From positions 1-64,000 of the forward strand of contig CAVWIV010000016.1 of NCBI GenBank assembly GCA_963755155.1: a stretch of 64,000 bases of DNA. Direction: 5' to 3'. Source of the stretch: PALSA-612 sp963755155 (GTDB lineage Bacteria > Actinomycetota > Thermoleophilia > Gaiellales > Gaiellaceae). Under the pieces are notes generated by a model. The model saw only the letters and a list, made by a program, of their open reading frames with translations. It did no database searches and was not told the DNA's origin. A program made the translations under genes and the position numbers. Positions 8,906 to 16,578 of this stretch are shown here, piece after piece. How positions within the stretch are numbered: position 1 is the stretch's first letter; each line of letters begins with the position of its first letter.

Positions 8906-9400
8906 ATGAGACAACTACCGCTGCTTGGAATTGCCATCGCCGCGCTCGTGGCAGCGAGCGTCGCGTTCACCGCGCCGCCGCGGACGGTCACCGTCACCGG
9001 CAAGGTGCGCTCCGTAACGCCAGCCGCGATCAACGTGGCAGGCACGGCGTGCGTGCTCGCTCCCATTCGTCCCCGGAGCATGATGCCGACGATCATCCGC
9101 GAGCTCGACGTCGGCAGCCGCGCGCAGATGACTTGTGTCCGCGCGAACGGGAAGCTGACGGTCGCCAAGCTCGTCGAGAAGCCGGCCGGCGTCATCATCG
9201 TGAGCGGCGCCGTCACGGCCACGACCACGGGCTCGGTCACCGTACGCGGCGTGACGTGCCTCGTACCGGGCAACAGGAAGAAGCCGGCGCTGGGCATGCC
9301 CACGATCATCAAGGGCGTAGCCGAGATCGGTGGCCTCGTGACGATGGCCTGCACCCAGGTGGGCGACAGACTGACCGTTTCAGCGCTCGCCGAGCGCTGA
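8906..9400 (+). CDS. Secreted hypothetical protein with two tandem OB-like repeats
   Basis: This is a 164-residue protein with a clear signal peptide (MRQLPLLGIAIAALVAASVA). The mature part is two similar units of about 65 residues. Unit 1 runs VTVTGKVRSVTPAAINVAG, a Cys, then MMPTIIRELDVGSRAQMTC and GKLTVAKL. Unit 2 runs IIVSGAVTATTTGSVTVRG, a Cys, then GMPTIIKGVAEIGGLVTMAC and DRLTVSAL. Each unit keeps two cysteines at matching places, suggesting a disulfide per unit. I recognise no named family. It diverges from the Ldh-like gene and converges on mrp. Confidence 0.7.
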   Translation: MRQLPLLGIAIAALVAASVAFTAPPRTVTVTGKVRSVTPAAINVAGTACVLAPIRPRSMMPTIIRELDVGSRAQMTCVRANGKLTVAKLVEKPAGVIIVSGAVTATTTGSVTVRGVTCLVPGNRKKPALGMPTIIKGVAEIGGLVTMACTQVGDRLTVSALAER

Positions 9401-9402
9401 AG

Positions 9403-10482
9403 CTACGGGAGAACCGGTAGCGCTTTCGTGATCCCGACGCCCTGCTCGCGTTCCAGTGCGAGCACGGCTTCGGCGACCTCGAAGATCGCGCGGCTCGCCG
9501 TCGCCTCGGGGTCGGACCATACGAGCGGCTCACCGGCGTCGGCTGCCTCACGAAGCGCCGCGTCCAGCGGCACCGTGCCGAGCAGCGCAGTGCCCAGAGA
9601 CTCGGCGAGCTGAGCGCCACCGCCCGATCCGAAGACCTCCGAAGTCATGTTCTCCACGACGCCGAGCAGGCGCATGTTCGTCTTCTGCGCCATGAGCGCG
9701 GCCCGCGCGGCGACGTCCTGCGCCAGCGGCTGCGGCGTCGTTACGACGATCGCCTCCGCGCGCGGCAGGAGCTGACCGAGCGAGATGGCGACGTCACCGG
9801 TGCCAGGAGGCATGTCCACGAGCAGCACGTCCAGCTCGCCCCAGTGGACGTCCGTGAGGAACTGCTCCAGCGCGCGGTGGAGCATCGGCCCGCGCCACAT
9901 GACGGGCGCGTTTTCGTCGAGGAAGAAGCCGATGGACATGAGCTTCAAGCCGTTTCGCACCGGCGGTACGATCATGTCGTCCACCGCGACAGGCCGCTGC
10001 GTAATGCCCAGCAGGTGCGGGATCGAGTAGCCGTAGATGTCCGCGTCGATGACGCCCGTGCGATAGTCGAGCGAGGCGAACGCGGCGGCGAGGTTCGTCG
10101 TCAGCGTCGACTTGCCCACACCGCCCTTGCCGCTTGCGACGGCGAGCACACGCGTCGAGCGGTCGACGGCGATGCCCTTCGTCCGGCCGTCGACGCCTCC
10201 CCGCAGCTTCGTCGTCAGCGCGGCCCGCTCGTCCGGCGTCATGACGTCGAAGCCGACTCGAGTCGCCTCGACGCCCGGCACCGCGCCGACATGCTCCGCC
10301 ACCTGGTCCGAGAAGCTCGACCGCAGCGGGCAGCCGGCGATCGTCAGCGCGATCGTCACCGACACCGCGCCCCCGTCGATCTCGACGTCGCGCACCATGT
10401 CGAGCTCGGTGACGGGCCGTCCGAGCTCAGGGTCGATCACGCGCTCGAGCGCTGTGAGCACGGCATCGCGCGAGACGGCCAT
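9403..10482 (-). CDS. mrp: Mrp/NBP35-family iron-sulfur cluster carrier ATPase
   Basis: Mrp proteins are P-loop ATPases that carry or insert Fe-S clusters in the cytosol. The 359-residue product has an N-terminal MIP18/DUF59 domain (about residues 1-90; ERVIDPELGRPVTELDMV). The deviant Walker A VASGKGGVGKSTLTTNLA and the switch segment VDMPPGTGDVAISLGQ follow. The C-terminal region reads VVENMTSEVFGSGGGAQLAE, so the CxxC usually found between VENM and FGSGGG is absent; some actinobacterial Mrps share this. ATG 10482 is chosen because the DUF59 domain begins directly after it. Confidence 0.88.
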   Translation of the reverse strand: MAVSRDAVLTALERVIDPELGRPVTELDMVRDVEIDGGAVSVTIALTIAGCPLRSSFSDQVAEHVGAVPGVEATRVGFDVMTPDERAALTTKLRGGVDGRTKGIAVDRSTRVLAVASGKGGVGKSTLTTNLAAAFASLDYRTGVIDADIYGYSIPHLLGITQRPVAVDDMIVPPVRNGLKLMSIGFFLDENAPVMWRGPMLHRALEQFLTDVHWGELDVLLVDMPPGTGDVAISLGQLLPRAEAIVVTTPQPLAQDVAARAALMAQKTNMRLLGVVENMTSEVFGSGGGAQLAESLGTALLGTVPLDAALREAADAGEPLVWSDPEATASRAIFEVAEAVLALEREQGVGITKALPVLP

Positions 10483-10519
10483 GGGCTGAGGGTACCGCCG
10501 GTGTCTCGCATGGCAGAAG

Positions 10520-11635
10520 ATGTACGCCATGACGTGGGCGGGCTTCGTCTGGAGAAACCTCTGGCGCCGCCCCGCCCGCACCGCCCTCACGGCCGCGGGG
10601 GTGGCCATCGGCGTCGGCCTCATCGTCGCCCTGCTCTCGATCGCGGCCGGCGTGCGGAACACCGCCTCCGATCTCATCCACATCGGTCGGGCCGACTTCG
10701 GCGTCTTCCAGGAGAGCGCCTCCGACCTCACGCGCTCCGTTCTCCCCGAGTCCGTGGGTGAGCGGATGGCCGAGGTCGAAGGCGTCGAGGACGCGGCGCC
10801 CATCTACCTGCGCGTGAGCGACGTGGGGGGCCGGGAGTCGACGCTCGTCTTCGGCCAGGAGCCCGACGGGTTCCCCTCCCGCCGGCTCGTCATCGTCGCC
10901 GGCCGCCGCGCACAGGGAGCGGAGGCGCTGATCGGCGACATCGGCGCCCGATCGCTCGATCTCGAGCCCGGCGACACGGTGACGGTCGAGGGCCGCAGGT
11001 TCAGCGTCGCCGGCCTCTACCACACCGGCAACCGGTTCGTGGACGGCGGCGTCGTGCTGCCGCTGCGCACCGTCCAGAGCATCGTCGGGCGCCCAGGCGA
11101 GGTGACGACCTTCGGCGTCACGGTCGCGCCCGGCCACCGGCCAAACGACGTGGCCAAGCTCGTCGAGCAACGTGTCCCGGGGGCCGTGACGGTCACGGAG
11201 CCCGGCGCCGTCGTCAAGGTCGACACCTCTAGCCGCCTCATCATCGACGCCGGCTGGATCTTCTCGGTGATGGCGCTCATCGTCGGCGGCATCGGCGTTC
11301 TCAACACGATGGCGATGTCCGTCTTCGAGCGGATCCAGGAGATCGGCATCATGCGCGCCGTCGGCTGGCGGAAGCGGCGGATCGCGCTGCTCATCCTCAG
11401 CGAGGCGACCGGTATCGGGCTGATCGCGCTCGGCCTCGGGCTCGCGCTGGGCTACATAGCGGCCGAGCTCTTCACGTCGCAGGGGCGCATCTCGACGCTC
11501 GTCGAGCCGGACTTCACGGCCGGCGTCTTCGCCTGGGGGCTCGCGTTCGCGCTCGGCGTGGCGCTGATCGGCGCGCTTTACCCGGCGTGGCGAGCCGTCA
11601 GCCTGAGGCCGATCGAGGCGCTGCGGCGCGAGTAG
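10520..11635 (+). CDS. MacB/FtsX-family ABC transporter permease
   Basis: This is a membrane permease of the MacB/LolCE type. An N-terminal transmembrane helix (about residues 20-45, TAAGVAIGVGLIVALLSIAA) is followed by a large extracytoplasmic domain (about 45-245). Three C-terminal helices frame the FtsX motif ERIQEIGIMRAVGWRKR, and the tail ALYPAWRAVSLRPIEALRRE is diagnostic. The length of about 371 residues is normal. The likely ATPase partner lies directly downstream but on the opposite strand, with the 3' ends overlapping by 38 bases. ATG 10529 is an alternative start. Confidence 0.85.
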   Translation: MYAMTWAGFVWRNLWRRPARTALTAAGVAIGVGLIVALLSIAAGVRNTASDLIHIGRADFGVFQESASDLTRSVLPESVGERMAEVEGVEDAAPIYLRVSDVGGRESTLVFGQEPDGFPSRRLVIVAGRRAQGAEALIGDIGARSLDLEPGDTVTVEGRRFSVAGLYHTGNRFVDGGVVLPLRTVQSIVGRPGEVTTFGVTVAPGHRPNDVAKLVEQRVPGAVTVTEPGAVVKVDTSSRLIIDAGWIFSVMALIVGGIGVLNTMAMSVFERIQEIGIMRAVGWRKRRIALLILSEATGIGLIALGLGLALGYIAAELFTSQGRISTLVEPDFTAGVFAWGLAFALGVALIGALYPAWRAVSLRPIEALRRE

Positions 11636-12323
11636 CGGCCTGGCCGTCCTCGACGCGGCCGTCGCGGATGCGCAGGATCCGATCGGCGGCGCCGGCGACC
11701 ACGTCGTCGTTCGTGACGAGGATGATCGTCATCCCCCGCTCGTCGCGGAGCCGCAGGAGCAGGTCGACGATCTGCGCGCCGGTCGCGGAGTCGAGCGCGC
11801 CGGTCGGCTCGTCTGCGAGCAGGAGCTTCGGGTCGTTCGTCAGCGCCCGGGCGATGGCCACGCGCTGCCGCTCCCCGCCGGACAGCGTGCTGGGCGACGC
11901 AGACGCCCGATGCTCGATCGCACAGGCCCGAAGCAGCTCGTCCGCCTTCGCCACGCGATCGCGGCGGGGCAGCCCGCGGCCGATCATCGGCACCTGGACG
12001 TTCTCCCGCGCAGTGAGCGTGGGCATGAGGTAGTGGAACTGAAAGACGAAGCCGACCGTCGACGCCCGGTAGCGCGACGGGTCGGGCAGGCGCCTGAGGT
12101 CGGTACCGCCCACCTCGATCGTCCCCGAATCCGGCACGTCGAGCGCGCCGACGAGGTTGAGGAGAGTGCTCTTGCCGCAGCCGGACGGGCCCACGACCGC
12201 GGCGAACTCTCCCGACGCGAGGTCGACCGAGACACCGTCGAGCGCGACGACGCGACCACCCTCGAATGATTTCGTGACACGATCGACGACGACGTCGGCG
12301 CCGCCGTTCGCGGCGACGTTCAC
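11598..12323 (-). CDS. LolD/MacB-type ABC transporter ATPase with unusual H-loop
   Basis: This is a 241-residue ABC ATPase. It has Walker A GPSGCGKSTLLNLVGAL, a Q-loop FVFQFHYLMPTLTARENV, signature LSGGERQRVAIARAL and Walker B LLLADEPTGALDS. The H-loop reads ILVTNDDVV where VTHD is usual: Asn replaces the switch histidine (codon AAC instead of CAC/CAT). The GTG start overlaps the stop of the upstream secreted protein gene (GTGA), so the two are co-transcribed. The convergent FtsX-like permease is the obvious partner. Confidence 0.85.
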   Translation of the reverse strand: MNVAANGGADVVVDRVTKSFEGGRVVALDGVSVDLASGEFAAVVGPSGCGKSTLLNLVGALDVPDSGTIEVGGTDLRRLPDPSRYRASTVGFVFQFHYLMPTLTARENVQVPMIGRGLPRRDRVAKADELLRACAIEHRASASPSTLSGGERQRVAIARALTNDPKLLLADEPTGALDSATGAQIVDLLLRLRDERGMTIILVTNDDVVAGAADRILRIRDGRVEDGQAATRAAAPRSASG

Positions 12324-12751
12324 TGGGGCTTCACGAGGCGCTTCAGGATCTTCTTGTACGTCTTGCCGCCGATCTTCGCCTTCACCGTCCAGCGCAGTGT
12401 TAGACCGCCAAGCTGGGTCGCCAACCGGGCGTCCGGCGGAAAGATCATGTAGTCACGGAACGTGCCCTTGAACGGCCAGTTCGTGACCGGCTTCCGCGGC
12501 CCGGGATTGGGCGGGCCCGTGGGCCCGTAGTCCACGGGGTGAACCGTGCCGAGCGGGTCGATGACGACGGCGGTCACCGTCGCCCGCAGCGGCTTGCCCG
12601 TGAGATCCGTGACCTTGATCGAGTAGGGCCACTTGACGTTGACCTTCGGCTCCGCGGCGGGCACCTTGAGCGTGGCCTTGATGCCCACTGCAGCGCCCGC
12701 GACGGGAACCACGAGCAGGGCGACGGCGAGAGCCACGAGCTTCGTCCGCAT
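12320..12751 (-). CDS. Secreted hypothetical protein
   Basis: This 143-residue protein has a signal peptide (MRTKLVALAVALLVVPVAGA) and a beta-rich mature part resembling an Ig-like fold (KVNVKWPYSIKVTDLTGKP; ATVTAVVIDPLGTVHPVDYG). It has a basic tail, KTYKKILKRLVKPQ. No named family is recognised. Its TGA overlaps the GTG of the ABC ATPase gene, so it may be an extracytoplasmic accessory of that transporter; this is inferred from position only. Confidence 0.65.
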   Translation of the reverse strand: MRTKLVALAVALLVVPVAGAAVGIKATLKVPAAEPKVNVKWPYSIKVTDLTGKPLRATVTAVVIDPLGTVHPVDYGPTGPPNPGPRKPVTNWPFKGTFRDYMIFPPDARLATQLGGLTLRWTVKAKIGGKTYKKILKRLVKPQ

Positions 12752-12767
12752 GGTCCAGATGGTATGC

Positions 12768-13565
12768 CTAGCGCAGCGCGTCGGCGAGCCGCGCGCAGGC
12801 GGCGGGGGTCGCTGCAGCGGCAAGGCGAGAGCGTCCCACGAGGTCGAGCGGCGCGGCCGCAAGCGGCGGCTCGTCGAACAGCTCGACGGTGACGCCCCGC
12901 TCCAGTGCGACGAGCTGCGCGGCGGCGATGTCGACTGACCTTGCCGGCCGCAGCGACGCAACGGCGTCCACGCGTCCGGCAGCTAGGTGGCAGAGCGAGA
13001 GCGCGAGCGATCCCATCACCCGCAGCCGCTCGGCGATCGGCGTGAGGGCCGGTGCATGCTCGGCCACGAGCACGGTCTTCGTCGCCTCCAGTCCGAGCAG
13101 CTCGATCGACTCCTTCGGCAAGGGCCCGTCGAGTGGCGCGCCGTTGAGTCTCGCGCCTTCGCCGCGGACCGCCGACCATTCTTCGCCCGACCCGAAGTCG
13201 TGGACGAACCCGAAGACGACGTCGGCCATCGTGGGGCCTTCCGCCACCGCGAGCGAGAGCGAGAAGAACGGGATGCCACGCTTCGCGTTGATCGAGCCGT
13301 CGATCGGGTCGAGCACGACGGTGACTGCGCCGTCGGCGGAAGCCGCGCGGTGGCCGAGCTCCTCGCTCACGAGCGCGAAGTCGATCCCCGACGAGTCGAG
13401 CAGGGCGACGACCGCACGCTCTGCCGCATCGTCGATGGCCGTCGTGTCGTCGCCACCCTCTCCGGCGCCGACCACCCGCTCGCGCTCGTCACGCGTGGGC
13501 AGCTCGGCGAGCACGCTCTCCACTTCAACGGCAGCCGCGCGGCAAAGCTCGAGCCAGTCCGTCAC
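12768..13565 (-). CDS. Inositol monophosphatase/fructose-1,6-bisphosphatase family protein
   Basis: This is a 265-residue member of the Mg-dependent IMPase/FBPase (SuhB-like) phosphatase family. The first metal site is in FALVSEELG. The core motif is VVLDPIDGSINAKRGIPFFS, where Ser replaces the usual Thr of DPIDGT. The C-terminal metal motif, normally WD..A, reads ARSVDIAAAQLV and so lacks the Trp. It shares a four-base stop/start overlap with the upstream DUF1015 gene. The precise substrate cannot be told. Confidence 0.82.
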   Translation of the reverse strand: MTDWLELCRAAAVEVESVLAELPTRDERERVVGAGEGGDDTTAIDDAAERAVVALLDSSGIDFALVSEELGHRAASADGAVTVVLDPIDGSINAKRGIPFFSLSLAVAEGPTMADVVFGFVHDFGSGEEWSAVRGEGARLNGAPLDGPLPKESIELLGLEATKTVLVAEHAPALTPIAERLRVMGSLALSLCHLAAGRVDAVASLRPARSVDIAAAQLVALERGVTVELFDEPPLAAAPLDLVGRSRLAAAATPAACARLADALR

Positions 13566-14614
13566 AGCGGCATGAACAACAGGCCGGACGGCAGCTTGGG
13601 GAAGAAGTACGTGCTCTTCTGGGGCATCGTCTCGCCGCGCTCGGCGAGCTCGCGGACGAGGTCGACGCTCGGCGGGCGCACGAGGACGGCGGCCTGCGCG
13701 GCGCCGGAGTCCACGGCGGCCTTCGCCTCCTCCTCATGCGGCGTGTACGTCACGCCCTCGAGCTCGAGCCGGTCGACGAGCGCCGTGTCGGGCTCGTCGG
13801 GCTCACCTGCCACGACCGTCGTCACGCTTGCCCGATAGATGACAGCCGCGGAGCGGTCGTCCGGCAGCTTGCCGTCGAAGGGCCGCTCGCCGTCGACCGG
13901 GCCGAGGCGCTCGGCGATTCGGTGCGTGGGGAAGATCGTGAGGCCTTCCTGCTCGGTGGGGACGACGACGACGAGCAGCCAGGCGCTCTCCTCCGTTCCC
14001 TCCTCGGCGTGGTAGGCCAGCGTCGTCTCGTAGCGATGGTGGCCGTCGGCTATCAGCAGGCGCGCGTCGGCAAGCGCCTCGTGAGCATCGCCCTGCAGAC
14101 GCCAGAGCGTGCTGCGCACGCCTTCCAGCTCCACCTCGAGCACGTGTTCTCCGCCGGCGCGCTCGAGCCGCCCGTCGTAGAGCAGGAAGATCGGCTCCAC
14201 GTGCGCCCTCAGCTCGCGCAGCAGCCGCAGGCGCCCCTCCTTGGGCCCCGCGTGCGTGCGCTCGTGCGGCAGCACGACGCCGGCCTCGTACGGCTCGGCG
14301 CGGAGAGCGCAGACGAGGCCGTCGCGGGTCCGCGAGACGCCGTCGGGCCCGGTGTACTCCTGGGCGAGCCACCAGCACGCCGCCTCGTCCTCGCGCACGA
14401 GGATGCCCTCCTGGATCCACGCCGACCAGAGCGCCGCGGCTTCCGCCTCGTGGTCTGCCAGCGTGAGGTGGACGACGTTGTGGGGGTCCGCTGCGAGGTA
14501 CCGGTCACGCGCCGCCGCGTCGAGCACGTCGTACGGCGGGGCGACGAGTGACGCGAGCGGCCCGGCACGCTCCGGGTCGTAGCGCACGGCCCTGAACGGT
14601 CTCACCTGCGCCAC
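13562..14614 (-). CDS. DUF1015 family protein
   Basis: This 350-residue protein has the hallmark DUF1015 N-terminus RPFRAVRYDPERAGPLASLV followed by APPYDV, and further on HERTHAGPKEGRLRLLRE and LLIADGHHRYETTLAYH. Members include kinase-like SerK proteins in some archaea; the bacterial role is generally unknown. It starts at GTG 14614 and overlaps the downstream IMPase start by four bases. It is divergent from the nuclease gene at 14660, with about 45 bases between them for both promoters. Confidence 0.82.
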   Translation of the reverse strand: MAQVRPFRAVRYDPERAGPLASLVAPPYDVLDAAARDRYLAADPHNVVHLTLADHEAEAAALWSAWIQEGILVREDEAACWWLAQEYTGPDGVSRTRDGLVCALRAEPYEAGVVLPHERTHAGPKEGRLRLLRELRAHVEPIFLLYDGRLERAGGEHVLEVELEGVRSTLWRLQGDAHEALADARLLIADGHHRYETTLAYHAEEGTEESAWLLVVVVPTEQEGLTIFPTHRIAERLGPVDGERPFDGKLPDDRSAAVIYRASVTTVVAGEPDEPDTALVDRLELEGVTYTPHEEEAKAAVDSGAAQAAVLVRPPSVDLVRELAERGETMPQKSTYFFPKLPSGLLFMPL

Positions 14615-14659
14615 GGCGCGGGACCCTACCAGCCGGATTCGGGCCTAGACTCGACCCCA

Positions 14660-15499
14660 GTGGCGGCAATCTCAGAGCTGGCGGAAGACGGCGTCGTCGA
14701 GGGCGTCTATGCCGTCGCACGCAAGCGGCGCCTCCGCACGCGCACCGGCTCCGACTACCTCGCGCTCGAGCTCGTCGATCCCAGCGGCCGTATCGAAGGC
14801 CGCGTGTGGCACGACGTCGACCTCCTCGACGGCCGGTTCGCCGAAGGCGACGCCGTGCGCGTGCTCGGCCGCGTAGAGCGCTTCCGCAACCAGCTTCAGC
14901 TCGACGTGCGCGCGATCGAGCACGCAGAGGACGCCGACCCGGCCGAGCTGACGCCGGCGATGCGCCGGGATGCCGACGAGCTGGAGGGCTTCCTCGACTT
15001 TCTCGCCGGCGAGATCGCCCACCCCGGGCTCAAGGCGTTAGTGACTGCCGTCGTCGGAGACGCCACCCTCAGGCGGGCGTTCCGGGCGCTGCCGGCCTCA
15101 CCGGAGGCGCATCACGTCTATGCCGGCGGCCTGCTCGAGCACACGGTCGGGGTCGCGACGATCTGCCGGGAGCTCGTGCAGCTTCATCCGCGCCTACGCT
15201 CTGATCTTTTGCTCGGTGCAGCGCTGCTGCACGACGTCGGCCGCACGCGCGAGCTGAAGCCGGGGCCGGGCTTCCAGGTCACCGAGGAGGGCCGGCTACT
15301 CGGTCACGTCCATCTCGGCCTGCGGCTTGTGGAGGAGCGGTCGGCAGAGCTCGACGAGGGCGCGCGCGCCGAGCTGCTGCACGCGATCGCCTGCCATCAC
15401 GACGCGCGTGCGGCGCGGACCGCCGAGGCGGCCTGCCTCTACCACGCGAACCAGCTCGACGCGCTGGCCGCCACGCGGCCGGTCGAGACACCGGGCTAG
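14660..15499 (+). CDS. YhaM-like 3'-5' exoribonuclease (OB-fold plus HD domain)
   Basis: This is a 279-residue protein. Residues about 15-95 form an OB-fold nucleic-acid-binding domain (YLALELVDPSGRIEGRVW; FAEGDAVRVLGRVERFRNQL). Residues about 135-270 form an HD phosphohydrolase domain with HHVYAGGLLEHTVGVATIC and LLHDVGRTRE, the HD metal pair, plus later ACHHD. This is the architecture of YhaM/CBF1 RNases that trim RNA from the 3' end. The GTG start is well placed. The stop overlaps the convergent thioredoxin-like gene by four bases. Confidence 0.8.
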   Translation: MAAISELAEDGVVEGVYAVARKRRLRTRTGSDYLALELVDPSGRIEGRVWHDVDLLDGRFAEGDAVRVLGRVERFRNQLQLDVRAIEHAEDADPAELTPAMRRDADELEGFLDFLAGEIAHPGLKALVTAVVGDATLRRAFRALPASPEAHHVYAGGLLEHTVGVATICRELVQLHPRLRSDLLLGAALLHDVGRTRELKPGPGFQVTEEGRLLGHVHLGLRLVEERSAELDEGARAELLHAIACHHDARAARTAEAACLYHANQLDALAATRPVETPG

Positions 15500-15966
15500 G
15501 GAAGCTTGGCCGCGAGCCGATTCCAGGCTCGCGCTCGGTCGTAGCTCTGGTCGACTCCGGCGATGCGGCCCTTGGCGTCGATCGCGATCACGGCCGGCTG
15601 CCAGAGGACGCCGAAGCGCTTCGCCTTGCTGCGATTCGTGTCCACGAGCTGCGGCCACTTCCAGCCGTACCGGTCGAGGAAGCCGCGAGCGCGGTCCCCC
15701 GTGTCCACCACGTTCAGCCCGAGGTAGCGGTACTGCCGGTGCTTCCTGACCCAGTTGGCGTAGGCGACCGCCTCGCTATTGCAGGCGCCTCACCACGACG
15801 ACCAGACGTTGATGAAGACCGGCTTGCCCCGCAGCTTCGCGAGCGACAGCTGCTTCCCGTCGAGCGTCATGCCGATGAGCGGAGGCGCCGGCCGCCGAGC
15901 TGTCTCCGAAGCGGCGGCGCCGGCGACGAGCACGCCGGCAAGCAGGGCGACGGCTGCAAGGCGCAT
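15496..15966 (-). CDS. TlpA-like thioredoxin-fold protein with in-frame TGA at the first redox cysteine (candidate selenoprotein)
   Basis: The frame from ATG 15966 to TAG 15496 encodes 156 residues and is interrupted only once, by TGA at 15792-15790 (codon 59). It opens with a signal peptide (MRLAAVALLAGVLVAGAAAS). A TlpA/AhpC-like domain follows: TLDGKQLSLAKLRGKPVF, then INVWSSW-(TGA)-GACNSEAV, where WxxWCxxC is expected. The stop sits exactly on the first catalytic Cys, giving UxxC if read as selenocysteine. The rest is intact, including YLGLNVVDTGDRARGFLDRY and the cis-Pro segment FGVLWQPAVIAID. A hairpin with a GGUC loop lies 14-32 bases after the TGA. Alternatives are a TGC-to-TGA error or mutation. 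The protein would act outside the membrane in disulfide exchange. Confidence 0.78.
15758..15776 (-). promoter_or_regulatory. Candidate bacterial SECIS hairpin downstream of the TGA codon
   Basis: Counting bases after the TGA on the minus strand, 17-20 (AGGC) pair with 25-28 (GCCU) around the apical loop GGUC (21-24). Bases 14-16 (GCG) pair with 30-32 (CGC) below a single bulged A. The E. coli fdhF SECIS has the same GGUC loop core at 19-22 after its UGA (from memory). No folding was computed, and GC-rich DNA gives chance stems. Confidence 0.5.
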
Positions 15967-15984
15967 GGCATCTAGGGTAGCCAG

Positions 15985-16578
15985 ATGTTCGAGAACATCG
16001 CCTTAACTCTGCCCGGGCGGCTCGTCACGCTCGAGCCGCTGCGCGAGGAGCACGGTCCCGGCCTGCGCACGGCCGCGCAGGACATGGACTGGTCGTTCAT
16101 GCCCGTGGATCCGCTGGGAGACGACGTGCGGTTCGACCGCTGGCTCGCGGATGCGCTCGCAAGCGCAGAGATTGGCGAGCATGTCCCGTTCGCCGTGCTG
16201 GCGACGGAGAGCGGCGAGCCGCTCGGGAGCACGCGCTATCTCTCGCTGCGGCCCGAGCACCGCAGCCTCGAGATCGGGTGGACGTGGCTCACGCGCTCGG
16301 CCTGGTCGACGGGCGCGAACGTCGAGGCGAAGCTCCTGCTACTCGAGCACGCGTTCGAACGGCTCGGCTGCATGCGCGTCGAATTCAAGACGGATGCGCA
16401 GAACGAGCGCTCCCGGCGCGCGCTGGCCGCGCTGCCCGCGCAGTTCGAGGGCGTCTTCCGCAAGCACATGCTCGTCGGGAACAACGGCGATCGCCTCCGC
16501 GACTCCGCCTGGTACGCGATCGTCGACGACGACTGGCCCGCCGTGAAGGCGAACCTCGAGGCGCGGCTCAGACGTTGA
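15985..16578 (+). CDS. RimJ/RimL-type GNAT N-acetyltransferase
   Basis: This 197-residue protein fits the RimJ/RimL branch of the GNAT acetyltransferases, which use acetyl-CoA to modify amines of proteins or small molecules. The visible family segments are LPGRLVTLEPLREEH at the start, SLEIGWTWLTRSAWSTGANV (the beta-4/alpha-3 acetyl-CoA region) and HAFERLGCMRVEFKTDAQNE, then RSRRALAALPAQFEGVFRKH. The substrate is unknown. It diverges from the thioredoxin-like gene, with 18 bases between start codons, and converges on the GTPase gene with an 11-base overlap. Confidence 0.82.
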   Translation: MFENIALTLPGRLVTLEPLREEHGPGLRTAAQDMDWSFMPVDPLGDDVRFDRWLADALASAEIGEHVPFAVLATESGEPLGSTRYLSLRPEHRSLEIGWTWLTRSAWSTGANVEAKLLLLEHAFERLGCMRVEFKTDAQNERSRRALAALPAQFEGVFRKHMLVGNNGDRLRDSAWYAIVDDDWPAVKANLEARLRR

